The notes beneath the pieces were generated by a model. It saw only the letters and a list, made by a program, of their open reading frames with translations, ran no database searches and was not told the origin of the DNA. A DNA stretch of 39,666 nt from Methylacidiphilum caldifontis (GTDB lineage: Bacteria; Verrucomicrobiota; Verrucomicrobiia; Methylacidiphilales; CAMAQI01): the NCBI GenBank assembly GCA_945860255.1, contig CAMAQI010000002.1:1-39666 (forward strand). The letters are read 5' to 3'. Position numbers and translations under genes: made by a program. Numbering within the stretch: the stretch's first letter is position 1; each line of letters starts with the position of its first letter. Shown here piece after piece: positions 23,868-31,795 of this stretch.

Positions 23868-24032
23868 GTTCCAATACCGTTTTCCCGCAGCGACGCAGAG
23901 AAGCGGCGTTTAAAACAAAAAATTCAGAGGACTTTATCCTGTTTTCCTGCAAAGTTGTACCCCCTCTGCCCTCCGTACTAAAATTGTTTCCGCCTCCAGC
24001 GTGGAGAGTTTATCGCTTTGCGATCCTTTTCC
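23868..24032. other. Intergenic stretch with a degenerate GCAGCGACGCAGAG repeat
   Basis: Convergent intergenic region containing a worn copy of the CGCAGAG-type repeat family (about 23883-23912) and no recognisable gene. Confidence 0.35.
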
Positions 24033-24851
24033 TTAGAGACTGTTGTTTTTATTCCACTCTTTATTTTTGATCTTGGATTCTAGATCAACGACGCGATGCG
24101 TAAGATATTTTACTTGTTCCTCCGCCCGATAATACATTTGGACGAAGGCGCGACTGATGAGTCGCTCTTTGATTAAAAGATAATATTGATCGAGCTCTTC
24201 AAGCTCTTCAGCGGAGCCTTTGAAAATTGTTTGGAGAAATTCATTGTCCGGCGGGAGTTCCGATCCGTTATAGAGAACGCCGAGTCCGAATTGATTGTTC
24301 ATTTCGAAATGAAGCTTCTCGTTTTTTAACTCCTCCCAGAATCGTTTCACGCCAAAGTTTTGCTCTTGATTGATGACTTTGACATCGTGAAAAAGGATAA
24401 TCCCACCGTTCGAGACTTTCGGAAGCCAGGTCTCGTAGTCGTTTTTAACGGCTTCATAAGTATGAAAGCCGTCGATGTGTAAAAGATCAATGGAGCCATC
24501 GGCAAAGGAATCGAGGGCTTGTTCGAAACGCATTCGCTTTACGTTGGATATATCGGCAAAATGAGTTTCGCGATGTTTTTGAAAGGCTTGAAAGGTCTCC
24601 TCTTCGAGTTTTCCGGCTTGGGAGTCCCCTTCCCAGGTATCGACCGCGTGGCAGATCGTTTCTGAGCCACAGGCTTTGACCGCTTGGCAGAAAACGAAAA
24701 AGGAACCGCCCCAAAAAACTCCCAGCTCTACGACGGTTTTAGGACGAAAAGCATGGATGAGATCGTAACCGAAGGCGTAGTTTTCGAGCCACGTCGAATG
24801 AACGTTGATCAGTGGCATAAAGTGAATCGAGGGAAGTTGTAGGCACTTCAT
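24033..24851 (-). CDS. Class I SAM-dependent methyltransferase (Methyltransf_24-like) with coiled-coil tail
   Basis: This 272-residue protein has a SAM-binding core: VVELGVFWGGSFFVF (motif I) near 36-50, AVDTWEGDS near 69, and IDLLHIDGFHTYEAVKNDYE near 120-139, where the Asp-Gly-x-His-x-Tyr motif belongs to the family that methylates sugars in glycan assembly. The last 60 residues form a coiled coil (VKYLTHRVVDLESKIKNK). It lies opposite the glycosyltransferase cluster and probably modifies the same surface polysaccharide. Length and motifs are normal. Confidence 0.85.
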   Translation of the reverse strand: MKCLQLPSIHFMPLINVHSTWLENYAFGYDLIHAFRPKTVVELGVFWGGSFFVFCQAVKACGSETICHAVDTWEGDSQAGKLEEETFQAFQKHRETHFADISNVKRMRFEQALDSFADGSIDLLHIDGFHTYEAVKNDYETWLPKVSNGGIILFHDVKVINQEQNFGVKRFWEELKNEKLHFEMNNQFGLGVLYNGSELPPDNEFLQTIFKGSAEELEELDQYYLLIKERLISRAFVQMYYRAEEQVKYLTHRVVDLESKIKNKEWNKNNSL

Positions 24852-24892
24852 TGAGTAACGATGCAGAGGAGAGAAATAAAAGACAAATCAAT

Positions 24893-25228
24893 TTAGATCT
24901 TTGTAATCGTCTTGAGCATTTCATCGCTGGTTTTGATGACCTTGGCGTTCGCTTCGAAGGCTCGGAGTGCGGTGATCGATCCGACGGTTTCGGTGATGAG
25001 ATCGACATTATTGGTTTCAGTCGGTTTTTCAGGATCAACGGGTGAGCCAGGAGTTTGGGAGGATGTGATGGTACTGAGGAGGACTCCGCTTGTCGCTGCG
25101 GTTTGTTGCGCGGGGATTTGGGTTTTGAATCCCGGGGTGTTGAGATTCGCGATATTATGGGCGTGGATATTCAGTCGCTCCGATTGAACCTGAAGGCCGC
25201 TCGCTGCGGAGGTGAGGCTTTGGATCAT
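24893..25228 (-). CDS. Short FlgC-like flagellar rod-domain protein, isolated
   Basis: The 111-residue protein combines an N-terminal rod motif (SLTSAASGLQVQSERLNIHA, HNIANLNTPGFKTQ) with the C-terminal rod domain (NVDLITETVGSITALRAFEA, NAKVIKTSDEMLKTI), joined by a very short Thr/Pro-rich middle. True FlgC is around 135 residues or more. Rod proteins self-assemble around the flagellar axis, but no other flagellar gene is visible in the 39 kb, so it may work alone, or its partners may lie elsewhere. A promoter-like TTGTTA-N16-TAGTTT ends 5 bases before the ATG. Confidence 0.8.
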   Translation of the reverse strand: MIQSLTSAASGLQVQSERLNIHAHNIANLNTPGFKTQIPAQQTAATSGVLLSTITSSQTPGSPVDPEKPTETNNVDLITETVGSITALRAFEANAKVIKTSDEMLKTITKI

Positions 25229-25455
25229 GTTTTAAACTACTGCATAAAAGGAAAATAACAAAGAGATTTACCGCCAAGGAAGAGACAAATAAGGCTAAGG
25301 AAATATATCCATTAAACCACTGATATGCATTTATTTGGTCTTATCAATTTATGAATTGATTTAATTCGTGTTCATTTGTGTCTATTCGTGGTTTGGAGTG
25401 TTTTTTGCGGTTTTTGATTTGAATCCCTCTGGCCCTTGCTTAGGGTCATTCGTAC
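25229..25455. other. Repeat-bearing intergenic region between flgC-like gene and lpxK
   Basis: It contains an ACCGCCAAGGAAG start, an ACCACTGATATGCA piece and a TTCGTGTTCATTTGTGTCTA piece of the local repeat families, and the lpxK promoter (TTGAAT 25419-25424, spacer 16, TAGGGT 25441-25446, 9 bases to ATG). Confidence 0.4.
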
Positions 25456-26676
25456 ATGGCGAGACCTTTAGAACGATTAGAACAATTTGCGGTCGATGTG
25501 ATTATGGATCGGCGTTACGGGAAGCGTGCGGCACTTCTTCGGACCTTCTTGCATCTTCTTTCTTTCTTGTATCGTTTTATCATGCGGGTTCGACTTCGAC
25601 TTTATGAGGAGCGTCGACTTTCTGTTTATTCCTTAGGTTGTCAGATTATTAGCGTCGGAAACTTGACCGTTGGCGGGACCGGAAAGACCCCGTGGGTCGA
25701 GAAGATCGCCAAGGAGTTGACGAAAGCAGGGCGTAAAGTCTCTATTTTAAGTCGGGGATATAAAAGTCAGAAGCGCCCCTTTTGGGATCGGATGAAGGAG
25801 CGATTTTTTTCGGAGGAGCATGAGACTCCCCCCCGTCTGGTTTCCGATGGGAAAACCCTTTTTTTAGATTCCCGATTCGCTGGTGATGAACCTTTTATGT
25901 TAGCGCACAACTGCGATCGTGTTTCGGTTGTGGTCGATAAGAATCGGGTCAAGGGGGGAAAGTTTGCGATTCAACGCTTTGGCGCCGATACCTTAATTCT
26001 TGATGATGGTTTCCAATATCTGACGCTGAAAGAGCGCTATGATATTGTTCTGATCGATCGCGAAACCCCGTTTGGGAATGGGCATCTTTTACCTCGTGGT
26101 GTTTTGCGAGAGCCGATTGATCACCTGAAACGGGCCAATCTAATCGTGATTACGAAATGTGATGGCTCTCCGATCGAGGAGTTGAAGAAGAAAATTCGTA
26201 CATTGAATATTCATGCACCGATCATTGAGTGTCGTCATCGGGCGTTACATTTACAGAATATTGCAAACGATGAAATATTGCCGTTAGATTTTTTAAAGGA
26301 GTTGAAGATCAGTGCGCTTTCGGGGATTGCTCGTCCTGAGAGTTTTGAGGCGGGATTGAAAAAACTGGGAGCCGATCTGATTTATTCACGGGCTTATGAG
26401 GATCACCATCGGTTTTCAGAAGAGGAACTTCAATCGCTGATGACGCGTTCTCGGAACCGTGGGGCGAAAGCGATTATCACGACGGAAAAGGATGCGGTGC
26501 GGATTCCCCGAATGGAGCAATCGTTAGTACCGATCTATTTTTTACGTGTGGAGATTGAGATTTTAGCCGGGCATGAGCATTTCGAGAAATTTGTCCGTCA
26601 GATGAGTCGCAAAGAGGTTAAAAATCAGGCGGCACAAGAGGTGTGGTTGAAGGAGCGCTGTCTGGTGGAGGTATGA
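25456..26676 (+). CDS. lpxK: Tetraacyldisaccharide 4'-kinase
   Basis: LpxK phosphorylates the 4' position of the lipid A precursor at the inner membrane. The Walker A loop is in VGNLTVGGTGKTPWVEK (about residues 70-86), followed by SRGYKS, SDGKTLFLDSRFAGDEPFML, and the diagnostic LILDDGFQYL near 180; KAIITTEKDAVR lies near 335. At 406 residues it is longer than the usual 330-350, because of an N-terminal extension (about residues 1-45, with RRYGKRAALLRTFLHLLS) that I associate with Verrucomicrobial LpxK and that includes the membrane-binding helix. It shows the cell has lipid A and hence an outer membrane. Its neighbours are glycan genes. Confidence 0.95.
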   Translation: MARPLERLEQFAVDVIMDRRYGKRAALLRTFLHLLSFLYRFIMRVRLRLYEERRLSVYSLGCQIISVGNLTVGGTGKTPWVEKIAKELTKAGRKVSILSRGYKSQKRPFWDRMKERFFSEEHETPPRLVSDGKTLFLDSRFAGDEPFMLAHNCDRVSVVVDKNRVKGGKFAIQRFGADTLILDDGFQYLTLKERYDIVLIDRETPFGNGHLLPRGVLREPIDHLKRANLIVITKCDGSPIEELKKKIRTLNIHAPIIECRHRALHLQNIANDEILPLDFLKELKISALSGIARPESFEAGLKKLGADLIYSRAYEDHHRFSEEELQSLMTRSRNRGAKAIITTEKDAVRIPRMEQSLVPIYFLRVEIEILAGHEHFEKFVRQMSRKEVKNQAAQEVWLKERCLVEV

Positions 26677-26696
26677 GGGGTTTCGGAAAAGAGGGA

Positions 26697-26795
26697 TTAA
26701 CCGCCAAGTTAAAGGCAACCCCGACAATGAGTACGGGGCAGGAAAAGGCCAATGCTGCATGACTAATCACTGATCTGCACTGATTTTCGCTGATT
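26697..26795. repeat. CCCCGACA-type repeat, copy 2
   Basis: Close relative of 21254-21355: TTAACCGCC, CAACCCCGACAATGAGTACG, GGGCAGGAAAAGGCC and CACTGATCTGCACTGATTTT in the same order. Confidence 0.6.
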
Positions 26796-26807
26796 TAATT
26801 TCCTTAT

Positions 26808-27488
26808 TTGTTTTTTGTTTTTCTCTTATTGATGGGCTGTCAGAAAAACGATCCCAAAAACAATCTAGAGCGCCGTCAAATTCAGGTGATTGGAACTGCG
26901 ACTCGAACGATGAAACCGGATCAACTAAAAATCACGGTCATGGTTAATCTTCAAGAGAAGAATATGAAGATTGCAAAGGATCGGATGGATTTGGCGCAAG
27001 GGGAGGTTTGGGCGGTGTTAAAGAAACTCTCCATTGAACAAGAAAACATTGAGGAGTCAGGAATTCAGTTTCATCGTCAAATGGATTATCAGTCGAAGCA
27101 ATTGCTCTATTATGCTTCGAATTCGATCCAGTTTAAGATTAAAGATTTTACGATTTATGATTCTTTGGTTAATGCGCTGACGGTGATTCCGGATGTAAAT
27201 CTCAACTCTCCGCAGCCGGTGATTTCAAATGAGCGAGAGATTCGTGACGAGGTGAGGAGTGAGGCGGTGGTTGATGCGAAGAAAAAGGCGGAGTCGATGT
27301 TGAAACCGTTGGGATTGAAATTAGGAAAACCGATTTTGATGAGTGAGTCGGGAGGAATGATGCCGATACATGAGAATATGATGGTAAAATCGGTTTCGAT
27401 GAGAGCGGCGAGCCGACCTGAGGAGTTTGCGGCTGGAAATCAGGAGATCGAAGTCCAAGTGAATGTGCAGTTTGAGATTGAAGAGTAG
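26808..27488 (+). CDS. SIMPL (DUF541) domain lipoprotein
   Basis: The 226-residue protein starts at TTG 26808, the only good start after an in-frame stop. It begins with a short lipoprotein signal (FFVFLLLMGC, lipobox Cys at residue 11). The rest is one SIMPL domain: IQVIGTATRTMKPDQLKITV, VNLQEKNM, AKKKAESMLKPLGLKLGKPI, and a final VNVQFEIE strand. SIMPL proteins sit in the periplasm or outer membrane; most have no known function, some protect against stress. It stands alone between repeats. Confidence 0.85.
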   Translation: MFFVFLLLMGCQKNDPKNNLERRQIQVIGTATRTMKPDQLKITVMVNLQEKNMKIAKDRMDLAQGEVWAVLKKLSIEQENIEESGIQFHRQMDYQSKQLLYYASNSIQFKIKDFTIYDSLVNALTVIPDVNLNSPQPVISNEREIRDEVRSEAVVDAKKKAESMLKPLGLKLGKPILMSESGGMMPIHENMMVKSVSMRAASRPEEFAAGNQEIEVQVNVQFEIEE

Positions 27489-27499
27489 AATGGAGAGGG

Positions 27500-27690
27500 A
27501 TTAACCGCCACTCCCTGCGTGATAACGCAATTAAAAATAGGAAACCATTTGGAGAGCCGAGGGTAGGCAACTAGAAGCTGGGGTGAGAAGGGGCTTCGTA
27601 GGAAAAGTCAACCCCGACAATGAGTCGAGGCAGGTAAACGGCATGTAAAGAGAGTATAACCACTCATTTGCACTTATTTAGCTCATAAAA
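27500..27690. repeat. Diverged CCCCGACA-type repeat, copy 3
   Basis: Contains GATTAACCGCC at the left, CAACCCCGACAATGAGTCGA in the middle and ACCACTCATTTGCACTTATT at the right; the spacing between blocks is longer than in copies 1 and 2. Confidence 0.5.
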
Positions 27691-27709
27691 TCTTAAACCT
27701 AGGTCTTTT

Positions 27710-28093
27710 TTACGTCGCTAGTTTTAATCCTGCGCTGACAAAGAGACCAAAGTCGTTTGAATTAAGGGTTGCAAACATAGCATGATGTTCGATGGCCGAT
27801 GCGGCGATAAAAGAGTCGAAACGAAGATCTCTTTTTCGTTGGGCTTGATTGAAGAGACGAGCAGAAATTTGGGCTGTTTGTTCGGTAAACGGATGAATAC
27901 GTCCCTCGATCATTTGCAGAACAAGATCGGTCTGACTTTTCTCCACGGGTCCATTGAGAAATTCAGCCCAGACGACTGCACTCACGCTTATCTTTTTTCC
28001 TGTTTGAATCCACTGGGTCAGGTTTTGGATGACTGGGGGATGTTTTGCGATAACGCCGATCAGGTAGTTGGTGTCGAGGTGAATGAGGTCCAT
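27710..28093 (-). CDS. PIN domain toxin (VapC-like)
   Basis: The 127-residue PIN ribonuclease has the acidic active-site set: Asp7 in LDTNY, Glu44 in WAEFL, Asp93 in RFDSFIAASA and Asp114 in NSNDF. PIN toxins usually cut tRNA or rRNA. The gene overlaps the 3' end of the antitoxin gene by 34 bases, longer than usual, so its start is read inside the antitoxin frame. It probably forms one operon with the upstream RHH gene. Confidence 0.9.
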   Translation of the reverse strand: MDLIHLDTNYLIGVIAKHPPVIQNLTQWIQTGKKISVSAVVWAEFLNGPVEKSQTDLVLQMIEGRIHPFTEQTAQISARLFNQAQRKRDLRFDSFIAASAIEHHAMFATLNSNDFGLFVSAGLKLAT

Positions 28094-28374
28094 TGTTTTT
28101 CTTCGCGTTGTGAATAGGCTTTTCGAGATTCGTTTATTTCAGCTAGCCAAGTTTTAGCAGTCTCCGGAGAGATCGAATTATTTTGAAGGGCTTGAAGTGC
28201 AGCAAGCGGGGTCACTTTTTCTTGAATGGAACGGGCTTCCGCCTCTGCTCCACGATCGATTAATTGTCGAAGCGTCTCCGATTTTGAGATTTTCCACTGT
28301 TTTGCAAGCCAATTGAGGTTATCGACCGTCTTTGGTTCAAGGCTGTAGCTGGAACGAATAATTGTTAGTGGCAT
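28060..28374 (-). CDS. Ribbon-helix-helix antitoxin for the PIN toxin
   Basis: The 104-residue protein has an N-terminal RHH DNA-binding domain (LTIIRSSYSLEPKTVDNLNW, then SKSETLRQLIDRGAE) and a C-terminal helical tail. It should neutralise the downstream PIN toxin and repress the operon. ATG 28374 is chosen because the -10 TATGCT ends 7 bases upstream; an ATG at 28386 overlaps that -10. Confidence 0.8.
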   Translation of the reverse strand: MPLTIIRSSYSLEPKTVDNLNWLAKQWKISKSETLRQLIDRGAEAEARSIQEKVTPLAALQALQNNSISPETAKTWLAEINESRKAYSQREEKQWTSFTSTPTT

Positions 28375-28381
28375 AATGAGT

Positions 28382-28409
28382 AGCATAACAAATTTCCTAG
28401 ATAAATCAA
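28382..28409 (-). promoter_or_regulatory. Promoter of the RHH/PIN operon
   Basis: Minus strand: -35 TTGATT (28409-28404), spacer 16, -10 TATGCT (28387-28382), 7 bases to ATG 28374. Confidence 0.55.
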
Positions 28410-28525
28410 ATCTTAAGAGGATGATAAATCAATGCCTCTTAGGAATGCACGAATGCATGGAAAGAAATTTTCTTCTTAAAAAAAATTAAACTATCATTTT
28501 CCTGCATTGCTGTCTTATCAGGACT

Positions 28526-29314
28526 CTAAAATGGAATTTTCCTTCGGTATGGTATCGCTGTAAATAAATGGATCATGAGCATCCCTCCTGTAAGATCAGC
28601 AAATGAAACGAGCGATAATATCCCTAAATGCATCCCCCCCATCCAGAGCCATGGAATCCATCGAAATTTTGGAATAAGAGCTAATGGTAATGCCATCACT
28701 TCGCCCGCCAATGCAAACCAAGTTAGTCCATGAATTATCCCTTCGGGCATTTTGAGAAACCAATCTCTGAGAAAGTAATCTCGGGCAAGTGGATTTTGTG
28801 CCATATGGATCAATGCTGTCCCATCTTGCCAACTCGGACTTTGGATTTTGAGTATCCCACTAAACGTGTAACCCGCCATCAAAAGTATCCATGCTACCCA
28901 CCATGCTTCATAGGGAAGTCGGCCTTCTTTCCATTTTGATTCGTGTGGCATAACAGCCAACAAAAGATAGAGTAGCCCAAGATACGGAACTGAGGGATTA
29001 AGGGTTAGAGGATTTTGATGAAAAAGTGCTGTGGCTCCGTACCACAAAAATGCGGAACACGTTCTCCGATAATAATTCGTTAGGAGCCCACAAGATGCCA
29101 GACAAAGTGCAATCAACCAAAACAATATGCCTGTCGGTGTTCCAATCCAAGCGAGAGGATTTGGAAAGAGTCGATAAAGAGGATGAATACGCGGATCGGT
29201 GAAGATCCCTTGATTGCTAAAGAGTTCAGCTCCATAAGGAATGAGTGTGGCAAAATGCCAAAAACTGAAACAACCAAACAAAATTCTGAATTTTTGAAAG
29301 GGAGTTGTTTTCAT
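28526..29314 (-). CDS. HTTM/DoxX-like multi-pass membrane protein
   Basis: The ATG at 29314 overlaps the previous stop (ATGA) and gives about 262 residues. There are at least six membrane segments (for example GILFWLIALCLASCGLL and GLLYLLLAVMP) and a conserved-looking WQDGTALIHMAQNP loop, which fits the HTTM family related to the membrane part of vitamin K-dependent carboxylase and DoxX. Function is unknown. It is the last gene of a three-gene operon after a fatty acid hydroxylase. Confidence 0.6.
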   Translation of the reverse strand: MKTTPFQKFRILFGCFSFWHFATLIPYGAELFSNQGIFTDPRIHPLYRLFPNPLAWIGTPTGILFWLIALCLASCGLLTNYYRRTCSAFLWYGATALFHQNPLTLNPSVPYLGLLYLLLAVMPHESKWKEGRLPYEAWWVAWILLMAGYTFSGILKIQSPSWQDGTALIHMAQNPLARDYFLRDWFLKMPEGIIHGLTWFALAGEVMALPLALIPKFRWIPWLWMGGMHLGILSLVSFADLTGGMLMIHLFTAIPYRRKIPF

Positions 29315-29778
29315 TGCGTGTATTCCCATCGCTCAGTTCGTCCACGCGTTTGGGTTTGGATCTGTATTTTAACCTGTTCTGCGTCGTGAGGTATTTGAAG
29401 CACTTCACGAAGTACTCCTGGCTTCTGTAAAGCGTATCTCCAAACTGTCTGACGAACTGGTTCTGATAAACGTGGTGCATACGCGATGGCAGCTCCATAA
29501 ACATTTCGACGAAAATAGGGCCCCTGAAGTTTAGCATAAAGCTCTGGTGTGATCTCTTGTTCCCAAAATGGAACCGTCTCATTATTGCGAAATGCTTGCA
29601 TGACAAATTTCGAGGCAAATGGCTCTAAGCCCTGTGCATCACAAAATACTTTTGGATATGGCGAAAATCCATAAGCAAGCCCGAGTCCCTTGAGTAAGCC
29701 CATATTAAAAATTTCCCCTAACATGGCCCAAAATCCGATAAAAAGAATGATCAGATAATGGAATTTTATCATTTTCAT
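29311..29778 (-). CDS. Membrane-anchored protein linked to the HTTM-like gene
   Basis: Starting from the ATG at 29778, which overlaps the previous stop as ATGA, the protein has 155 residues. An N-terminal membrane helix (about residues 6-24, FHYLIILFIGFWAML) is followed by a soluble part with WEQEITPELYAKLQ, APRLSEPVRQTVWRYALQK and a C-terminal QIQTQTRGRTERWEY strand. Proteins of this shape often accompany HTTM proteins in pairs. I do not recognise a named family. Confidence 0.6.
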   Translation of the reverse strand: MKMIKFHYLIILFIGFWAMLGEIFNMGLLKGLGLAYGFSPYPKVFCDAQGLEPFASKFVMQAFRNNETVPFWEQEITPELYAKLQGPYFRRNVYGAAIAYAPRLSEPVRQTVWRYALQKPGVLREVLQIPHDAEQVKIQIQTQTRGRTERWEYTQ

Positions 29779-30584
29779 ATTTTTGGAATCTGACATTTCC
29801 AACGTTTAGAGCACCCGAAACAGGAAGGGAGTATTTGAAGCGGTGGTTTTTGATCGAGTTCTTGAGAATGCACATCGCGAAAAGCAAGGATGTCATCAAA
29901 ACGATCTTCTTTCTCTGGTTCAAATCCGCAAATCTGTGGAGTCACTTTAGGATTATAAAATGATCTAAAGATCATGTCCCAAAGTGGAAGATCTGCAAAA
30001 TTTTGCGTATGATGATTACGCTGATGGTGAACCCGGTGGGACTCCGGGCGTTGAATTAAATAACCAACCCAGTGCGGGGTCCGTACATTCCAGTGGTAAA
30101 AGTACTCTGCCAATGCGATGAGATAAGTGTAGATTACGCCACTCATCGAACTGCATCCGAGTATCGGATAGATGAGAAGTGTGCTGATCCAAGAATTAAT
30201 CAGGATTTCAACAGGATGTTTGTAGAAGCTAGTTAGAACTTCTATTCTATTTGCTGAATGATGGAGTTGATGACAAACCTTCCAAAAAAATTGCGACTGA
30301 TGTCGATATCGATGCCAGAAATAATATACCCCTGTAGAAATAAAATAGGCGATAAACGCTGCTACGGTGTCGGAAAAGAGATCTTGAAAATGAAAGAATG
30401 AAAATCCTTGTATCCATTTTTCCCAGAGCACTCCTGCGAGTATAATGACAAGTGCTTGAATTACATTTAATAATACAATCCTCTGCCACCAGCCAGGAAC
30501 TTGAGGTAGTTTTTCATTCGGCCAAATTCTTTCAGCACAGATCATCAGTACTGCCACTGTGATGAGGACAAAGATCGTGATCAT
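29775..30584 (-). CDS. Fatty acid hydroxylase / sterol desaturase family protein
   Basis: The 269-residue membrane protein carries the histidine boxes that bind a di-iron centre: WHRYRHQ at 90-96, HQLHH at 105-109 and HRVHHQRNHH at 183-192. Four membrane segments precede or separate them. Members hydroxylate or desaturate lipids and sterols in the membrane. It is the first gene of an operon whose three genes overlap by ATGA, so the other two may act on or transport the product. A TAAATA sits 6 bases before the ATG at 30584. The C-terminal SCFGCSKRWKC pair of cysteines is unusual and may bind a metal. Confidence 0.9.
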   Translation of the reverse strand: MITIFVLITVAVLMICAERIWPNEKLPQVPGWWQRIVLLNVIQALVIILAGVLWEKWIQGFSFFHFQDLFSDTVAAFIAYFISTGVYYFWHRYRHQSQFFWKVCHQLHHSANRIEVLTSFYKHPVEILINSWISTLLIYPILGCSSMSGVIYTYLIALAEYFYHWNVRTPHWVGYLIQRPESHRVHHQRNHHTQNFADLPLWDMIFRSFYNPKVTPQICGFEPEKEDRFDDILAFRDVHSQELDQKPPLQILPSCFGCSKRWKCQIPKI

Positions 30585-30630
30585 TTGAATTATTTATTAA
30601 ATTGTTTTTCTTTTCTGATTCAAATGGTCT

Positions 30631-31233
30631 TTATTCACCGAGGCCGACGGAGCCAAGGCCGCCGCCTTTTTCTTTGTAGACGGTATCGATCGCGAGTCCT
30701 GCCATGAGGAGGAGGAGGGCGTTTTTCGGAGCATGGATCGTGACCATGTAGCTGTCGGCGGTTGTGAAGAGTTCTTTGAGCGTGCTTTCCCATTTTTTGC
30801 TGACATTGCCGAGTTCTTGTCCTTCTTTATCGAGAAACTTGAAATTCCAGCCGATCCAGTTTCCTTTGACCTCTGCAATTTGATTTTCGTTGGCATCAAA
30901 GACGTTGAATCCGCCACCAATACTGATCCATTTCGACAGAAAGTGACCGACCTTTTGTTCTTCGCTATTGAGGATCAAGACTTTGCTTCTCCAGAAGGTA
31001 AAACCGCGATAGAGAATGGCCGAGGGCTTTGATTGTCCCTCTTCCGTGATTTCGATGCGGGTAGAAATAATGCGGTTTCCCAGCACCATCGTCAGGAGTT
31101 GTTTCCACCACGGTTTGATCTCCTTAGCAACGGCGATCTTTTGTCCGGTCCTCGGATCAAGGATGTCGTAGGTATCTTTGATTTTGAGAAGGCCGACTTG
31201 TTCCCGAATGAGGTATTGGGTGAGATTAAACAT
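30631..31233 (-). CDS. LURP-one-related / scramblase-like protein
   Basis: The 200-residue protein shows the 12-strand beta-barrel pattern of the LURP-one (Tubby-like) family: REQVGLLKIKDTYDILD, GFTFWRSKVLILNSEEQKVG and GWNFKFLDKEGQELGNVSKK, with a last hydrophobic helix (ALLLLMAGLAIDTVY) lying inside the barrel. Members bind lipid or act as scramblase-like proteins; bacterial roles are unclear. There is no signal peptide. It is driven by a promoter in the repeat block 31243-31502. Confidence 0.75.
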   Translation of the reverse strand: MFNLTQYLIREQVGLLKIKDTYDILDPRTGQKIAVAKEIKPWWKQLLTMVLGNRIISTRIEITEEGQSKPSAILYRGFTFWRSKVLILNSEEQKVGHFLSKWISIGGGFNVFDANENQIAEVKGNWIGWNFKFLDKEGQELGNVSKKWESTLKELFTTADSYMVTIHAPKNALLLLMAGLAIDTVYKEKGGGLGSVGLGE

Positions 31234-31239
31234 AGATTA

Positions 31240-31268
31240 GAGGTAGTCGATAAGGGGGGAGTCGTCAA
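31240..31268 (-). promoter_or_regulatory. Promoter of the LURP-one-like gene
   Basis: Minus strand: -35 TTGACG (31268-31263), spacer 17, -10 TACCTC (31245-31240), 6 bases to ATG 31233. The same -35 and spacing occur at 31961-31989 and 35043-35071. Confidence 0.5.
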
Positions 31269-31502
31269 ATCCTCCAATCCCCAAGCCGGTTTTGTTTTAG
31301 GCGCTTATCCTAGATGAAATATTTTAAGCTGAGAAGGATGCGGTGTTTGCTTGGGGATGAAGTGCTATCGCACGGGGATGTTGGTAAGGGAGGAAAAGGG
31401 CTTAGAGAGGTTTAATTTTCGTGTCCATTGGTGTCCATTCGTGGTTGGGAATTTTGTTTTCACTTTTTCTCTCTCTAGTCGAGTGAGGAGGAATTGACTA
31501 CT
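31243..31502 (+). repeat. Direct repeat block 1 (260 bp)
   Basis: It runs from GTAGTCG to GACTACT and is repeated at 31964-32221 with the parts in the same order: promoter, 82-base hairpin element, GTGTCCATTCGTGG-type segment, T/C-rich run and TAGTCGAGTGAGGAGGAAT. The RelE and antitoxin-like genes lie between the two blocks. Confidence 0.7.
31277..31358. repeat. Palindromic element A (82 bp)
   Basis: Ends ATCCCCAAGC and GCTTGGGGAT are perfect inverted repeats. Copies B (31997-32078) and C (33134-33215) have exactly the same length and ends; a conserved GAAGTGCT(A/G)TCGCACG tail follows in all three. Confidence 0.75.
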
Positions 31503-31504
31503 CC
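31476..31504 (+). promoter_or_regulatory. Promoter of the RelE-type toxin gene at 31511
   Basis: TAGTCG (31476-31481), spacer 17, TACTCC (31499-31504), 6 bases to ATG 31511. It is repeated at 32195-32223. Confidence 0.45.
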
Positions 31505-31510
31505 AAAAGA

Positions 31511-31795
31511 ATGAAGGTATGGAAAGTGGTTTACCGCATAGAAGCACTGGTCGATATTGAAAATTTCGTGGTCTATTGTGAGAGATCTGATGCTTCGCAA
31601 AAATTTACAAATGTGATGATGGATCAAATTGCATCGCTTCAACGAAATCCCTATCGCTTTCGTTCAGTTTCGAATAGATCTGGTTATCGTCGGATGCTTT
31701 TTCGGCCATTCCAAGTTTTTTATGAGATCGATGAAACCACACAAACGGTGAGAGTCATGCGTGTTTGGCACTCAGCAAGGGACCTTTGGGAGTAG
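31511..31795 (+). CDS. RelE/ParE family toxin, convergent with its likely antitoxin
   Basis: The 94-residue protein is a ParE/RelE-fold toxin: VVYRIEALVDIENFVVYCE, ASLQRNPYRFRS, then SGYRRMLFRPFQVFYEID and RVMRVWHSARDLW. In most systems an antitoxin gene precedes the toxin on the same strand; none does here. Instead a small gene on the other strand overlaps its last 24 bases. The start is set by a promoter 6 bases upstream, so toxin and antitoxin would be transcribed separately toward each other. Confidence 0.85.
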   Translation: MKVWKVVYRIEALVDIENFVVYCERSDASQKFTNVMMDQIASLQRNPYRFRSVSNRSGYRRMLFRPFQVFYEIDETTQTVRVMRVWHSARDLWE

